A stretch of 64,000 bases of DNA from Eumeta japonica (GCA_005406025.1 BGZK01000525.1:186001-250000); one strand, 5' to 3'; counted from the first letter of the stretch, positions 1 to 12,184 are shown. Program-made: numbers and translations. The notes: a model not told the origin generated them from the sequence alone.

Positions 1-190
1 TTTCGTTATCGATATTTATGAGAAATTGGTCCCAGGAATTCCAAAACTTTTGCTTTTTTAAAATTAACTTTGGAATTTTCTATGTTCGTCATCACAAAAA
101 ATATATTTTTATATTACATGATTACGAAATATTTGATGTCAATTGTAATTTGATACCTCCACGCGTTCCTGAGAAAAAGCGTTTTTGCGG
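1..190 (-). repeat. Partial copy of the gtacggaaccctc-tailed dispersed repeat
   Basis: ttggtcccaggaattccaaa (29-48) is the reverse complement of ttttggaattcctgggaccg..., seen at 47993-48012. acctccacgcgttcctgaga near 156-175 is the reverse complement of the other conserved part (compare 47559-47580 and 35930-35955). The copy is internally deleted and in minus orientation. Confidence 0.6.
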
Positions 191-600
191 ACATAAGGTT
201 GCCAGGTTGCCAAACCTAATAAGCGGGCAGACCAGCCAGTTTGGCCGTACATTTGGGTAAAAAGGCCGGACACCCTGTATTATTGAGGATTTTGTGTCTT
301 AATACTGTTGTCCGACATTTTACGATTCGCTCGTTTCCGAAATGTAAAAAGCCGGATAAACCGGACAACCGGACAAGTTTATTTTGACGGTCATGCAATC
401 AAAAATCCTTACTATATCCGGCTTTATTCGGACGCCTAGCAACCCAAGACCGACAAATGGACAACGAAGTGATCTTATAAAGTTCCTTTTACCTTTAGAG
501 GAACGGAACCCTAAAAAACATATGGAATCTTTTGAACCGTGAATAACAGACTATTTTATAGCATTTCGAATACTATGACGAATATAAGAGTCACTAGAGA
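191..600. other. No gene; ccgga-rich low-complexity stretch
   Basis: It contains repeated ccggac/ccggat motifs (aaaaaggccggacaccctgt, gccggataaaccggacaacc), perhaps part of an unrecognised repeat. Frames are short. Confidence 0.4.
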
Positions 601-835
601 GTAGGCGATTACCGTTGTCCATAGACACCTACAACCAGTGCGTTGCTGGCTTTTTGGTAAGGAATAGGATATCTGTTGGAGGTGAGTGGGCCACCGGAAC
701 TCTCACTCTCTGTACGAAATACAACACCGAAAGTTGCAACTTCACTACTGTATTTTGTGAGAGTATGTCGAGCTGAGCTATTTTCGTGTTGTGGCAAGTC
801 GGCCACCGCATGGCTCTGCCACTGTTTTTTATACT
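601..835. repeat. Dispersed repeat, copy 1 (pair with 8.7 kb)
   Basis: It shares with 8653-8935 the order: gtccatagaca/tatggacac, accagtgcgttgctgg, gtgggccaccggaactctc, a tttgtgagagt stretch, gtcggccaccgcatgg. The 153-aa minus frame over it (609-1070) appears to be an accident of the repeat. Confidence 0.55.
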
Positions 836-1318
836 GGTAAACGAGATTCACACAAATTATTGAACATTTGATGATGACCAGAATGACAGAGTAAGGATCG
901 ATTAGAAGCGAGATGGGATTAAAGTTAAATAAATAATTGAAAGAAGCAGTATTTTTCCCTGTATTGTATTTATTCCCAAAACTTCCCAATGAAACGAGAA
1001 AATGTGAAACGAGAGTGAAACGAGAGTTGTTTGGACTCGAACGGCTTAAGTAATCCAACTGTACGAACATTTTCAGTTTCCATATTAAATATTTTATGCG
1101 AATGAAACTAGCTACTTAATTAAGGTTTATATAAACGAATTGAAGAACATTTATTCTTTTTACATTGAGATGAAGTTTAAAAATCTATTATTACAAAAAT
1201 ATTATTTTTCGAAAACAGTGCAGAACATACGCTATTACCGTCATATAAATATGCGAATTGAAATGGTTCATAAAAAATCTAATGACTAATAAATCCAACG
1301 AATTGTTCTTAGGGTTGC

Positions 1319-1560
1319 GAGCCAAATGAGACAAAAACAGAACCCTTATAGTTTCATCATATCCGTCCGTCCTTCCGTCTGTATGTCACAGTAATTTTAC
1401 TCAAAAACAACTAGATTTATATTCATGAAATTTACAATATAGGTGTCTTGCATAAGCCGCTACTTAGTTTATTAGTTATATAACAAAAATAAATACCTCT
1501 AGGGGGCACTCCATACATGTAACAGAAGCTGATTGATTTTTTTTCATCAAACATCAACGT
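1319..1560 (+). repeat. Dispersed-repeat fragment (gtccgtcc/gtctgt type)
   Basis: aacccttatagtttcatcat, tccgtccgtccttccgtctg, atattcatgaaatttacaat and gggggcactccatacatgta follow the order of a common insect dispersed repeat known to me by its sequence pattern only. No coding capacity. Confidence 0.45.
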
Positions 1561-2057
1561 ACTGCTTTGACAGTTATTTAAAAAAAAATTAAGATTTCTA
1601 AGATTTTTTTTGATTAATTGAATAGTTTCGGAAATAATCGCTCTGTAACTAGCAGATATTGTATCCCTTTATTTTTTAAACCGTATATACAGAAAATATG
1701 AAAAGAATAGAAAAAGTACGTTCAATAAATATTTTCAACGAAAATTGTATTGAACATGATTTGATATATCGTTTTTGGGGTTATTGCCGAAAAACTTCGC
1801 TTCTCAACAAAAGGACATAAGTGCCATGAAAATATGCTCTTTTGCTGGTAAAGTTTAATTTAAACTATTTTAAGAGTAATAGTCGATATACCTACTTGTT
1901 TCTCTGGTTATAAGTGACTAAAGTGCTCATACTGTTCATGTGCGAGAAACATGGAATAAAGTGTAACAACGTAGTTTTTTTCATCTATACTGCATTTCTT
2001 TGAAGTAACAACTTTGCAACTCTACAATGAGCATGCTCTGATATGCTCTTGGCTAGA

Positions 2058-2111
2058 TTTTTTTTTTATTTCAAATTACGTTAAAAGACGTAATTTGAAA
2101 TAAAAAAAAAA
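2058..2111. repeat. Perfect 24-bp inverted repeat (hairpin)
   Basis: Arms 2058-2081 and 2088-2111 are perfectly complementary (tttatttcaaattacgt against acgtaatttgaaataaa, extended by a T10/A10 run) with a 6-nt spacer. It ends 12 bp before the target-site duplication of the LINE insertion. Confidence 0.85.
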
Positions 2112-2123
2112 TATTTTTTTTAT

Positions 2124-2145
2124 TATATTTTGGTATTGGTATACT
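2124..2145. repeat. Target-site duplication, left copy
   Basis: The 22-bp sequence starting tatattttgg and ending ggtatact is repeated exactly at 3317-3338, on the far side of the (TGA)n tail. This is the hallmark of target-primed insertion. Confidence 0.85.
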
Positions 2146-3316
2146 CAAGATGTAAACAGGCAATCCGCAATGCGAAAGGTCTCATTCCCTTCATCAAGAA
2201 GACCAAAATGCACTGGAAAATCGCCAAGCTAATTTACAAAATGGTAATTTCTCCCTCCATGACATACGGTCTGAACGTAGTAGCATTAACCAAATCAAAT
2301 AGAACAAGACTGAGACAGTACGAAAGAGAGATTCTGAAAGATATGTTACAAGCCGCAAGAAATCAACCTAAACTAAAAACACAAGAAATCCTCGAAGGAA
2401 AAACAATCACCAAAATCATCAAGGTTAGAAGAATATGTTACTACGGTCATCTACTAAGAAGAGACCAACCCCACATACTTAACTCTGCTCTAAGATATAC
2501 TACAACAGAGAGAAAAGTTGGACGTCCTATTTATACATGGGAAGACTCGCTTCGACAAGATCTCAATTATCACAATAGGAACCAAGAGGAATGGGACACA
2601 TTAGCTCAGAACAAAATGGAAATGAAAAAAGCCGCGGATGAACTATACCAACTCCCAGAAACGGACACCGAAAGCTCTGCACCGAGTGAAGAAAATGAAG
2701 AATAGAAGACTAACGGGAAAAACAAACTTACTCCAGATTTCTTATACATACAAACGCTACTACAATGGGAACTAAGAAGAACAAAGCAAATTAAAGATTA
2801 GGAAGGTTGTGGACGAATTATACCAACTCTCTAGCACCAAAAGTTTATCTAAGCAAAGAGAATGAAGTATGAAGATTAACTGAAGAAACAAACTTTAAGA
2901 AAAAGGCTATCTTAGAACACACATGACTTAACACAACAAAACTAAAGGGAATAGGCCACATTAGCAATGAGCAACGTAGAAACTAAAAGATTACGGACGA
3001 ACCACACCAACATCCAGAAGCAAACACTGAAAGCTCTACACCAAGCAAAGAAAACGGAGAACGGAAGACAAATGGAAGAAACTTGCCCTTCCTACTGTAT
3101 TTATTGACACATTATAGTATCTATTACCCATCCTTAATCCAGTTTCTGGCTAAAGGTTGCACGAATACCGGCTGGCTCTACAAACTCCCGTCACTCCTAA
3201 TCCAGAATAGAATCTACACTCCCCCCGATATTTACGCTCCCTTCGGTGTATCGGGACTTGTCCCTTTCAGTCATTGCGACTGGCTGAAGGTCGAGCGATG
3301 ATGATGATGATGATGA
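2146..3316 (+). mobile_element. 5'-truncated non-LTR retrotransposon (RTE-like) with (TGA)n tail
   Basis: The frame running to 2705 encodes the C-terminal part of a reverse-transcriptase polyprotein: PSMTYGLNVVALTKSNR, LRQYEREILKDML, ICYYGHLLRRD and KVGRPIYTWEDSLRQDL are typical of the post-RT region of RTE-like LINEs. The endonuclease and catalytic RT core are missing, as in 5'-truncated insertions. The 3' end is (atg)n/(tga)n. A perfect 22-bp direct repeat flanks it (2124-2145 and 3317-3338), fixing the borders; the first residues of the open frame (MVLVY) come from that duplicated target, not from the element. The 3' UTR contains repeats of the ORF end. Confidence 0.85.
2585..3085 (+). repeat. 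Three imperfect tandem repeats in the LINE ORF end and 3' UTR
   Basis: Three segments of about 135-150 bp (roughly 2585-2735, 2762-2896, 2938-3085) share the order: (a)atggga/gacacattagc, acaaa..aaa, g(c)ggatgaa..accaactc, aaagctctacaccaagcaaa, gaagac..a(c)gg(a)agaaac. The first is coding (MKKAADELYQ...ESSAPSEENEE); the later two have lost the frame. Similar units recur in the second copy at 50.7-51.2 kb. Confidence 0.65.
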
Positions 3317-3338
3317 TATATTTTGGTATTGGTATACT
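3317..3338. repeat. Target-site duplication, right copy
   Basis: Exact copy of 2124-2145, directly after the tga repeats that end the retrotransposon. Confidence 0.85.
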
Positions 3339-3804
3339 ACAATACCAAAATTGAAGATTTTATTATTTCTACGTTCGACAAAATTGTCCTGGCGATTCAC
3401 TTTTTCTGTACATTAATTGGAGCAGGAGACGAGGATCAATATGGCACATGAGAGAGAGAGGCAGAAGATATCGATTCACTTCATACATACTCTATCCATT
3501 TGAAGTCTTTTGTCTCGCTTGTGCATACTAATTCTCGCGATCTGTGCTAGTTTTAAATGTGAAAAATGCTTTTAAGCACGAGTTTTTTGGTTGGGAATAG
3601 TCAAAATTCGCTTTATATGTATATTGTTACAAATTGATTTTAATATGTCATCTAGTAGTAGTATTAATAATGAAGATTCTATGATGTTACTGAACTTAAA
3701 AGAAACTGTCTCAGACGTGACTGAAAACATACTATTCGAAAAATCTAAAAATAAATATAACATCTCATAAAAAGAATTGTTATAAATGGAAAAGTGAACA
3801 AAAT

Positions 3805-4215
3805 CCGCCCTTTGTGACGTGATAACATCTTATAAGTCGAAAGCTGGCTGCACGTACGAAAAAGCATGACTCATTGTCGCGTTCCGCCTGAACCGAGCGT
3901 GCGAGCGAGAGCGCAGAACAAGCGATAGAGAGGCACGATCGGCCTAAGCGTACGACTTGTAACGCATCCATCTCTTTAGTGTATAATTTAAGTAGAAAAA
4001 TATTTAAATTAACTAGGTCAAATAAATGTTAATTTATCGAAAACATTGTCATTTTCAATTAACTCCTTCTTTGTATTATACATAATAATGATAATTCAGT
4101 ATTAATAATTCAATTCAATTCATAAAAAGAATGCCATTTTTTATCAAAGTTTTCTTATGACATTACCACGTAAAATTATCGTCCGTAAACCGACTTTACA
4201 GACAACCAATTTTTT
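3805..4215 (+). repeat. Unnamed dispersed repeat, old diverged copy
   Basis: It has the same outline as the copies at 13.2 and 44.6 kb: tttgtgacgtgataacatct at the left, a CpG- and gagag-rich part, an AT-rich middle, then ccgactttacagacaaccaa and a T run at the right. It is much more diverged. Confidence 0.6.
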
Positions 4216-4219
4216 TTCT

Positions 4220-5880
4220 GAAACCAGTACTAGTATCAGGCTCAAGATGTGTGTGGATCGAGGAGAAATGCAATTTATTTTAGATCTATGCGAGCAAAGG
4301 TGCGAACAGCTAGCAGTATATAAGTATTAAATCAATAATATAATAATTACCTTCTGACATTTATAAGTAGTCTCTGCATATTTATTTCACAACGTGTGGA
4401 GTGAGCGCTCTACCAAACTTAAAAGAATTATAGCTTACCTTTATTAGTGTCAAAAGCAAAAAGCGAGCTTTACGCAACGCGACCCATACAATGGAGAGCA
4501 TTTAGAATGTGTTAAAAGTCGTGACGCGGGAAACAGCGCAGTGCGCGTTTAGATAGAGTGATAACTGTCCAAAGAGTACTTACTACGCGTTCGCTCGTAG
4601 CAGATAAAGCTGTGGCCATACTCGGAAACGGCTGTAGTGAAGTAATGAAACAAACGAGGCTGTTGTTACACGGCCCGTGGTCACGATAGGGCAAACAAGA
4701 AAGTTCTTCATAAGCAGATATCGTGTACTTAAGAGACATGTCACACTTAAAAGACATTAGAATGACGTCGACTGGTGCGTTATGCACGCAGTCAAATACG
4801 AGGGAGACGGTCGTACGAGAAGACTAAAAGTTTCTTATTTAATTTGTCGGATAATATATGACGAATATGCGTAATATTCAAGAAAAACATGAGGCAGTTG
4901 TGGTGATTTATCTACGGAAAATCTTCGGCTGCCTGTATTTTTCTTCATGTAATTAGATGTATTAAAATAAAAAAACGTTTTTTAAATTACATAAATAGAT
5001 CTATGTTCGTATCTTTTCAAGCAGATATATACTGCTTTTTGAAAATGGGAAAACTTGACAATTATACGAACTCGAATACAAGATAATGTTTATTGTTCTA
5101 CATGATGGGGATTTATTTTTCTTATAATTCCAACATTTTTTTTTATTTCTGATTCCATTATCATTCCATTTTAAACATTCAAGACTGTGGTGTCCCCTAC
5201 AAATTATCATACAAACGACATTATTTATATTATAAAGCATTTGTCATCAACCCATTTAACAAGGCGTTATGGGTTACGAAAGCAAACAAAAAACCCCCAA
5301 TCAAGAGCGCTACATGGAATTAAAACATAAACATCCTAAACCCGACCCATCCACAAACCATTCCGCCCGAAAATATATAGTATGTAATTAATTCATCGCT
5401 CCAAGGTTTGCACTCTTAATACAAATACTTAATTTCCATTCAATCTTCTGACATAACACACTTTAATGCCATTTAACAAAAGCCATTTAAACATTCCTAT
5501 TCTGGTTGAAGTCTCGTTTAGACCTTATCCTGGCTCTCACCTTTTAAGAAGGATACGTCCAGGCCTATCGCGTCCGGACGAAGGACGAGATTGGAATCTC
5601 AAACGAAGGTAGTCACGACTCGGGGCCCTCGCGCCGTCGGAGCTACGATAACCTTTATGCAAATGAGCCTTGTACGTTCCTATGAATGAAAATGTTGTCT
5701 AACGTCAGGCGGGTGACTCGCTTGTTACTAATTCCGTTATTCATTATCAACGAATTAGAGCGATACAATGTCTGTCTGTTTATGTTTCGGTCGAGCTAGA
5801 ACTGTCCAAGAGATTAAAAAGCCAGTGTGTGCATTCAACGTGGAATTAAATCATTATATGATAATGAGAGATTGAGTTAT
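4220..5880. other. No supported gene
   Basis: Mostly AT-rich. Two CpG-richer patches (4500-4800 and 5540-5680, the latter with ggggccctcgcgccgtcgga) have no convincing frame and might be regulatory. Confidence 0.4.
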
Positions 5881-5884
5881 ATCT

Positions 5885-6545
5885 ATATTCTATATCTATG
5901 CTTCTGCACTACTATATAAATTTACAGCGTCTCTTTGTACGTTCAATTTTTGTCAAAAATTTCGTGATAGATTTTTAATTTTAACTGATCATAATTTTAC
6001 TATTTTTCAAATTTATATTTATCTGTCTTTCTGTCTGTCTTTCTATATGTCTCTCTATGTCTCGCTTGTTATAAAAGGATTATAACAAGCACAAATAATA
6101 GGCTATTGTCTACCTGTATGTCTATTAGTATACATCTGTACCTTCTTCTATAACTTAAGAGAAATTTCACTAATCTTAATGAAAATTTATTTACAGTCAG
6201 AAAATGTAATTGCATAAATGACAGGATACTCTTTGTCTGTCTATCTGTATATACTTTTATAACTTGAGAACCATTTGACTGATCGTGATGAAAATCGGTG
6301 TAGAGCCAAAACATGTGATTGCGCATATTATAATCTACCCTCTCTGTTTGTCTGTCTGCTTGTTCTTTTATAATTTAAGAACTATTTCACAGATCATGAT
6401 GAAAATTAGTAGAAGAGCAAATAATAGGCTACTTATCTGTCTATCTCCTTGTCCTTTTATGATCTAACAATAGTTTTACTGATTTTGATAAACATTAGTG
6501 TACAGTCAGAGCTTGTGATTGTAAAAAATAATAGGCTATAACAAA
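5885..6545 (+). repeat. Tandem array of about 105-bp units
   Basis: About five to six diverged units, each with a ctgtctgtctg-like stretch, ttttataacttgagaac, actgatcgtgatgaaaat and gtgattgcg/aataataggct. Unit starts are near 6000, 6111, 6236, 6341 and 6437. Open frames here on both strands are by-products of the array. Confidence 0.7.
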
Positions 6546-7304
6546 ATATTTCCATAAATTGAAAGAAAATGATAAAAGAATCTGTCATTATTTTTTATTT
6601 CCTTATTAAATTATATATGAATATGCAATACAAATATATAGAAACCCATATAAATTTTTTTTTTGTATGCGTTTGTGCGTATGTGTGGTAATGTTTTGAG
6701 TATGCTTTTTATCGGAGTTAAGGGAGGTTTACGACTTTGAAAAATGGTGAGATGCGTCTTTCACAAATAAGTTTGTAGAGCGAGTTTGTGGAATTTATAA
6801 AAATAAGTGTGTATTTTGTTGATTTTTTTGCGTGCTTAAACCAGTCATACAATTAATATGAAACTGGCGATATGTTGTGCTTCCAACTGGGAAGATTTAT
6901 GAAAAAGGAAACTAGCATTCGTATCTGATGTTGTCTGCGTATTTTTTTTTTTACTATTGATCCGAACTACTAAACCGATGCTAAAATTATTTAATTACTA
7001 AGAGACCCCTTGAGTAAAATAGAATATTAACATTTCGCTTTGGTTTCACTTGTATATTCGTGTTACTACTGATTCTAAAATTTCTTTTAATCATAGATAA
7101 CAACACTATCCTCAAATAATATTAGTAAACTAGTTTGAAATCTATGTTTCACTGAAAGTTGGTTCTATAGCGAACACATACTGTGGTGTTGTCATCAATA
7201 TAAAAAGTAATCCACTAAAAATAAAAAAATAATTTAGTTGTGTATTTGATACACCTAAGCATTTTCCAATTATACCTTAATGCTAGAAATACATAAAATG
7301 AGAG

Positions 7305-7435
7305 TAACAGTTGTCCAGTGGTTAAGAGCGTTGCCTTCGAACCGGATTTTTTTAACTTAAACCAAACCAAACCACTTGTTTCGTGACTCGGAGAGCACAT
7401 TAACCCATCAGCTTCGAATGTTGTCATCAAACCTA
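7305..7435 (+). repeat. tRNA-derived SINE fragment
   Basis: ttgtccagtggttaagagcg with gttgccttcgaacc is a tRNA-like A-box head. The following tcgtgactcggagagcacat matches the body of the copy at 20.8 kb. The B-box part appears deleted. Confidence 0.5.
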
Positions 7436-7554
7436 TCCGAAACCTTCTAAATCCAATGAGTGTAGTAGCTTAAGTACAGCTCGTGATATTAAGACAAAAC
7501 AGCGATTATAACGATAAAAGTTGCGTTAAATTTAACTTCTATTTAAAAGACGCT

Positions 7555-8345
7555 ATTTTGCGCGTTTACCGTTAAAACTCCCCCTTTGACCCTTTCCCTC
7601 TCTTCGGGAACACTTCCCTTAATGCTGCGGCCAGTAACGGAATCCCTGGTGTCGACATATCGAGGGGCATTCGGTTTCGTGATAACCTGGAGGGCAAAGT
7701 GAAACTAGCTTCTAAAAAGCCCAGAGTGCTCAATGGAGCGCGACAGCACTTCAAGCCGAATCATCGGCTCCTACTTTATAAAGCACAGGTCCAACCTCAT
7801 CTACAATACTGTCGTCACCTCTGGGCCGGGGCATTCCGATATCAACTTTAACCTCTAGAGTACATCCGACGTAGAGGATTTTTAATCGTCGACAACCCAA
7901 TAGTATCTAGTTAACTCGACCCGCTGGTCTTACGAAAAGATATAGCATTTCTGTGCATGCTCTATTGCGTATACGTGCAAGGAGAACTGAAGACCTATTG
8001 AACATCATCCCTACAGCTGATTTTAGACATCATTCCTATCGCCGGAAGTACCATCAGCACCGTCTTCATGGTTGGTGTCCTCATGCCGTCCGCTTCATGC
8101 GCAATTTTCTGCCAAGTACGGAGGGGGGATTTAGAATTATTAATGGTATACTATCAGCGGTATTCCCAAGGAACTTTGACAATAGGGGTCTTCGAGAAAA
8201 GAGCATATTCCTAGTTAAAAGGTCGGAAATATAAAAGTGATTCCTATGGAGTTGCAGGTGTTCATGGGCAGCGGTGACCGTTTACTTCCCGATGACTCGC
8301 ATGCTCACTTGCCCCCTATAAATCCTACAATAAATTTTATGAGGA
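7555..8345 (+). mobile_element. Jockey/CR1-like non-LTR retrotransposon fragment
   Basis: Frameshifted plus-strand translation gives RLLLYKAQVQPHLQYC and HLWAGAFRYQL at about 7765-7850, then DLLNIIPTADFRHHSYRR and WCPHAVRFMRNFLPS within 7953-8234, and VFPRNFDNRG. These match the conserved C-terminal end of the reverse-transcriptase polyprotein of insect Jockey/CR1-type LINEs. The 3' end (gggcagcggtgaccgtttac ... cactt gccccctataaa) is also typical. Stops at about 7850, 7912 and elsewhere show it is dead; the 5' part is missing. Confidence 0.75.
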
Positions 8346-8652
8346 TATTGAGTTTAAACAACAAAAATGATTATTTGTAATATGAAAAAATTTGAACTTG
8401 ATCAACTCGAAGTGTAATTCGATCGTGGACAATTTCATAGAGACAGTTATATCTGGAAAGTATCCGCCCCTTTCGCTGATTTATCCGCCCGGATGGTGCT
8501 TTCGAGGTCCGCACGGAAGCGCCAGTTATTTATGGGCTTACATATGATATACGTGTATAAGCGACAGATGTGGTGTTTTGTGATTTTAGTTACTTTTATG
8601 ATTTTTGTATAGCATTTTTGAGAGAGACAAATGCACTTGCACGCTACCAGAG

Positions 8653-8935
8653 AGTAGGTGGTCATCTACTGTCTCTGTTTATGGACACTCGTAATGCTAG
8701 AACGTCACCAGTGCATAGCCGGTCTCTTAGATAGAAATAGAATACTTAATGGTGGGGTAGTAGAGTGATGGAGCGAGCCACCGGAGCTCTCCCTCGCTGG
8801 ACGAAATGAAATAGCAGAAGCTGTTACTTTACGTCTGCATTATGTGAGAGTGTGGTATCTCACCGATAGAACCAGCCCATTTTCTTGTTACAGACAACTC
8901 GACCACAGCATGGTAGTTCACCACTGTAGATTATG
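8653..8935. repeat. Dispersed repeat, copy 2 (pair with 0.6 kb)
   Basis: tttatggacactcgtaatgc, caccagtgcatagccggtct, gagccaccggagctctccct and gaccacagcatggtagttca align with 617-825. The copies are diverged and non-coding. Confidence 0.55.
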
Positions 8936-9779
8936 TCTTCATATATCTATATATTTTAATATCGGTTAGTACATAGCATTCAGGAGTGATGGCCGATAGG
9001 TCAAGTATGTTATGATAACATAATGTATTTTAATTTAATCGGATTCTAATACTGACAATTGATAAATTGCCGATGTTATTTAAGTCAAATGGAAGCACTC
9101 CAACCAGAGTACAATAAGCCATCAGGCTTAGATGAGTAACTACCTTGATAAGGACACAGATAAATACATTTCTTAAAGATTTGTATTTATTTATGTCTTT
9201 ATGATAAATATTTATTAAATATAATCATAATCTAATCAAAGTCTTGAATAAAGTTTCCTTTATTTCAAAGCTCGTGCACTATATAGTCACTAAAAATGAG
9301 CAGAAAGTATGTACATATGCCTTGATACATTTAATTAGTTAAATAATGGACTCACCGTAATTGACGTGTTCAGTTTGTTGTCGACTCTCGATTTTGTAAT
9401 AACTTCGTAATCTTTACGAGTCTTTTTATCTAACTGACATGTCATTCCGTTCGCCACAAAGTTTTACATGTTATTTTTGCCAACTTTCCGATATCTCATT
9501 TAAAGGCAAACCGACACTTGTAATAGAATAAAATAAAATAGTACAAGAGAAATCGGAAAAATTATCATAGAATAGAAATCTGAGTCTAAGTGATTTTAAG
9601 TTGTATTATAAAGTTGAAGGAGTGTTTGCTCATTTGTTGGAGCAACAGAGAAATAGATCGATGTGTTATTTTGCATGGAGATAGTTTATGCGCTGAAAAG
9701 TGACATATATTTTTTATCCATAAATACACGTTTGATGTGGGACAATAATTCGGACCTTGCGCAAATCGAATAATACTCC

Positions 9780-9945
9780 GTGTGGTTTAAACCTCGGGGC
9801 GTATTGTTAGGGACCGAGAGCGGGATTAGGGTCGAATTCGGAATCGAGAGCTGGATCGGAATTGGAATCGAAAAAAGGATTATAATTAAAAGAGATATCG
9901 CTGAAAAATTACATTTTATGTCCACGCGGAGATGCGAGCAAGAGT
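9780..9945 (-). repeat. Same dispersed family, minus orientation
   Basis: gggaccgagagcgggattag and gaatcgagagctggatcgga are the complementary form of the gatcccg array; tgtccacgcggagatgcgag at 9917-9936 is the head in reverse. Confidence 0.5.
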
Positions 9946-11181
9946 TGCGACGTTAATTGTGTTACTAAAAGTTTACCAAGGATGCCGAATAAGTTTTAAT
10001 AGACGATATTAAAAGATAGCTCTTCGTAAAAAACTGAAATACCTTTTTTTTTATTAGGGTGAAGATTTTTATGTTCTTTTTCAGTGATTGATTCTCAATA
10101 ATATTTATATAATAGAATATTTTTTGGTGGTTTGCTCAAATTAACTCTCGTCCGCGGTTCCGCCCGCGTTCAAAAGGCAACACTTCACAACTATCGTGGA
10201 GCGTCGGCTACTGTGAAGATTAATAGGTATTTTTTTATTTGTAATTGAATATACTTTTTTCCAATGAGTTGTTTTCGATGAAATAAATACTAAATACTAC
10301 TCCAAATTAAGCGTCAAAATTATCAAAACCTATATTTTTAGTTGTTTAAATGATTTTTGCGTGATGCGCATTCAAATAGATAAATCGACAAACGGAGAAA
10401 AATAAAAAATAAAATTGTTTCCCATCACTTTTTTTCCCCTCTCCTATATAGGTAGTAATCTTTTTTGTTTATTGCAAAAATCTTTAATATACCAACACAC
10501 GAAATCTACGACTTTATTATGGGTACATATGTGTTTAAAAGTCACCATCATTGTTATTCTTTCAACATGATCTTGCGCAGGATTCAGGTGTGTCAAATGA
10601 ACATTTTGAACATTGAACAGAACCATAGGCGCATGGTGTTAGTGACGAATCAGCAACATTACTAGGCCGATCACGATTGTAGCGCTTTGCGGTCGTGAGT
10701 CAGATTGCGCTGGGGGAGCCGTAAGGGAATGCCACTGCTCACTGCCTAACCTGAGTAACGCAATGATACTTTCCTTGTAAGGACACGTTAATGAACGTCC
10801 TGTTTGTCTTCATTGAATGGTTCATTTGGTACGATCAGAGATTAATTTACTATCAGGTTCAAGCGTGTTCGAGGATTCAGCTTATTAGCGACTAATTCAT
10901 GGTAATCGAGACAATTTGCAGTATTCTGTAATACAATTAAAGACAGTGATGAACTAGATATAATCTTTTAAGAAATAACATGCTTCATATTTTAGTAATT
11001 AGTTTGGTTAATTGACTCAAAAATATTCAAATTATTTAACGGAAATCAAATTAATAAATTATACAATCCTAAACTACAAACAGCTAATAATTTTGATTAT
11101 AATTAACCATTATTATCAAGTAGTACAATTAATAAATTTAATGCTTGCTGCTTTCAGTGAATGTATAATTATATATTATTA

Positions 11182-11185
<4 letters not shown>

Positions 11186-11225
<40 letters not shown>
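11186..11225. repeat. (TA)n microsatellite
   Basis: About 20 uninterrupted TA dinucleotides in AT-rich intergenic sequence. Confidence 0.9.
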
Positions 11226-11226
<1 letters not shown>

Positions 11227-12184
11227 TTATACATATGTATCCTTTAGTTTATATATAGTTACTGATACTAAAATATATTTAAAAATTTCAAACACGTCTT
11301 TAAAATGAAACGTGCAGTCGTGAGTGACCGTAAAACATTGGAATAAAACGTAATGCTATTTTTTTCTAATACCACACTAAATTTCTCCACTATGTCGATA
11401 ATGTAATTTCACTTAGAAATTATTGTCAGACATTTCGCATGCTACCTATTTTTTATTTATAAAAGAAATATTTTAATAACCCTTTAAGGAAAATTGTGTG
11501 CCTGCTACTATGAAACTGTAATGCCGGTATTGAAACCGACGTTTAATATCAAACAGTACACTCTTCTGAATTTTGCGGATAGCTTCAAAGGGCTTATTGA
11601 ATTTGTATTAGTAAAGGTATCTCTTTCGCATAAACGCATCCATTGATGTTTTATGACTAAAAGAACTCTAGGCATTTTTCTCAAAGTGGCCACAATGAGC
11701 CTTTTTCTATTATAATAAATATCTGACGACTGGCATAGAAAAAACAATTGAAATAGGAGAATTAGGAATATTAAATTTACTTTCATTTCAGTTTCAGTAA
11801 CTGTTATAATATCAATAGAAGCTAAAACAATGCTTTTTATAACTTTTAATGTAAGCTCTCTGGAAGGTTGTCGGCGCACGCGTCACACAAAATCTGCAAC
11901 ACGCAGTTTAAAGGGTTGTCCACAGTTACCATGTATGTTTCCATATGCCGTTGTCCAGAAATAAAACCTTCTTTACTTGCAATGTGATCACTTCACATAG
12001 TAAAGAAAATTTAGGTTTTATTTTTGTTATGTAGTTGTATGCTCCGCATAAAACAAAGTATAATATTCATTTTATTTCTGAGTAATGGCCTATTGTATAT
12101 TTTCCCAGGGCACACGTGCAAGGCGCAGTAAGCATATGTATTTTTAAGATTTTAAAGAGAAGTGTATAAATACGAAGATGATGT

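Larger units (their letters stand above)
8950..12180. other. AT-rich DNA without a supported gene
   Basis: It contains a repeat at 9780-9945 and the TA microsatellite. The minus frame at 11508-11879 (123 codons) begins near the hydrophobic run LIFLILLFQLFFLCQS but has no family resemblance and AT-driven composition. Confidence 0.4.

Noticed and set aside
18..260. 80-codon plus frame at the left edge
   Set aside because: It lies over the reversed dispersed repeat (1-190) and shows no domain.
609..1070. 153-codon minus frame
   Set aside because: Its right-hand end as read on the strand overlaps a dispersed repeat also seen at 8.7 kb; no family likeness, and AT-rich low-complexity content.
5885..6545. 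CRISPR-like array
   Set aside because: The units are diverged, contiguous tandem repeats of about 105 bp without unique spacers, in a eukaryotic genome.
7305..7345. tRNA gene
   Set aside because: Only an A-box-like head is present; the B box and cloverleaf are absent, and related copies at 20.8 and 28.3 kb show it is a SINE.
11508..11879. 123-codon minus frame with a hydrophobic stretch
   Set aside because: The hydrophobic run is what AT-rich DNA gives; no signal-peptide context, neighbours or family support.
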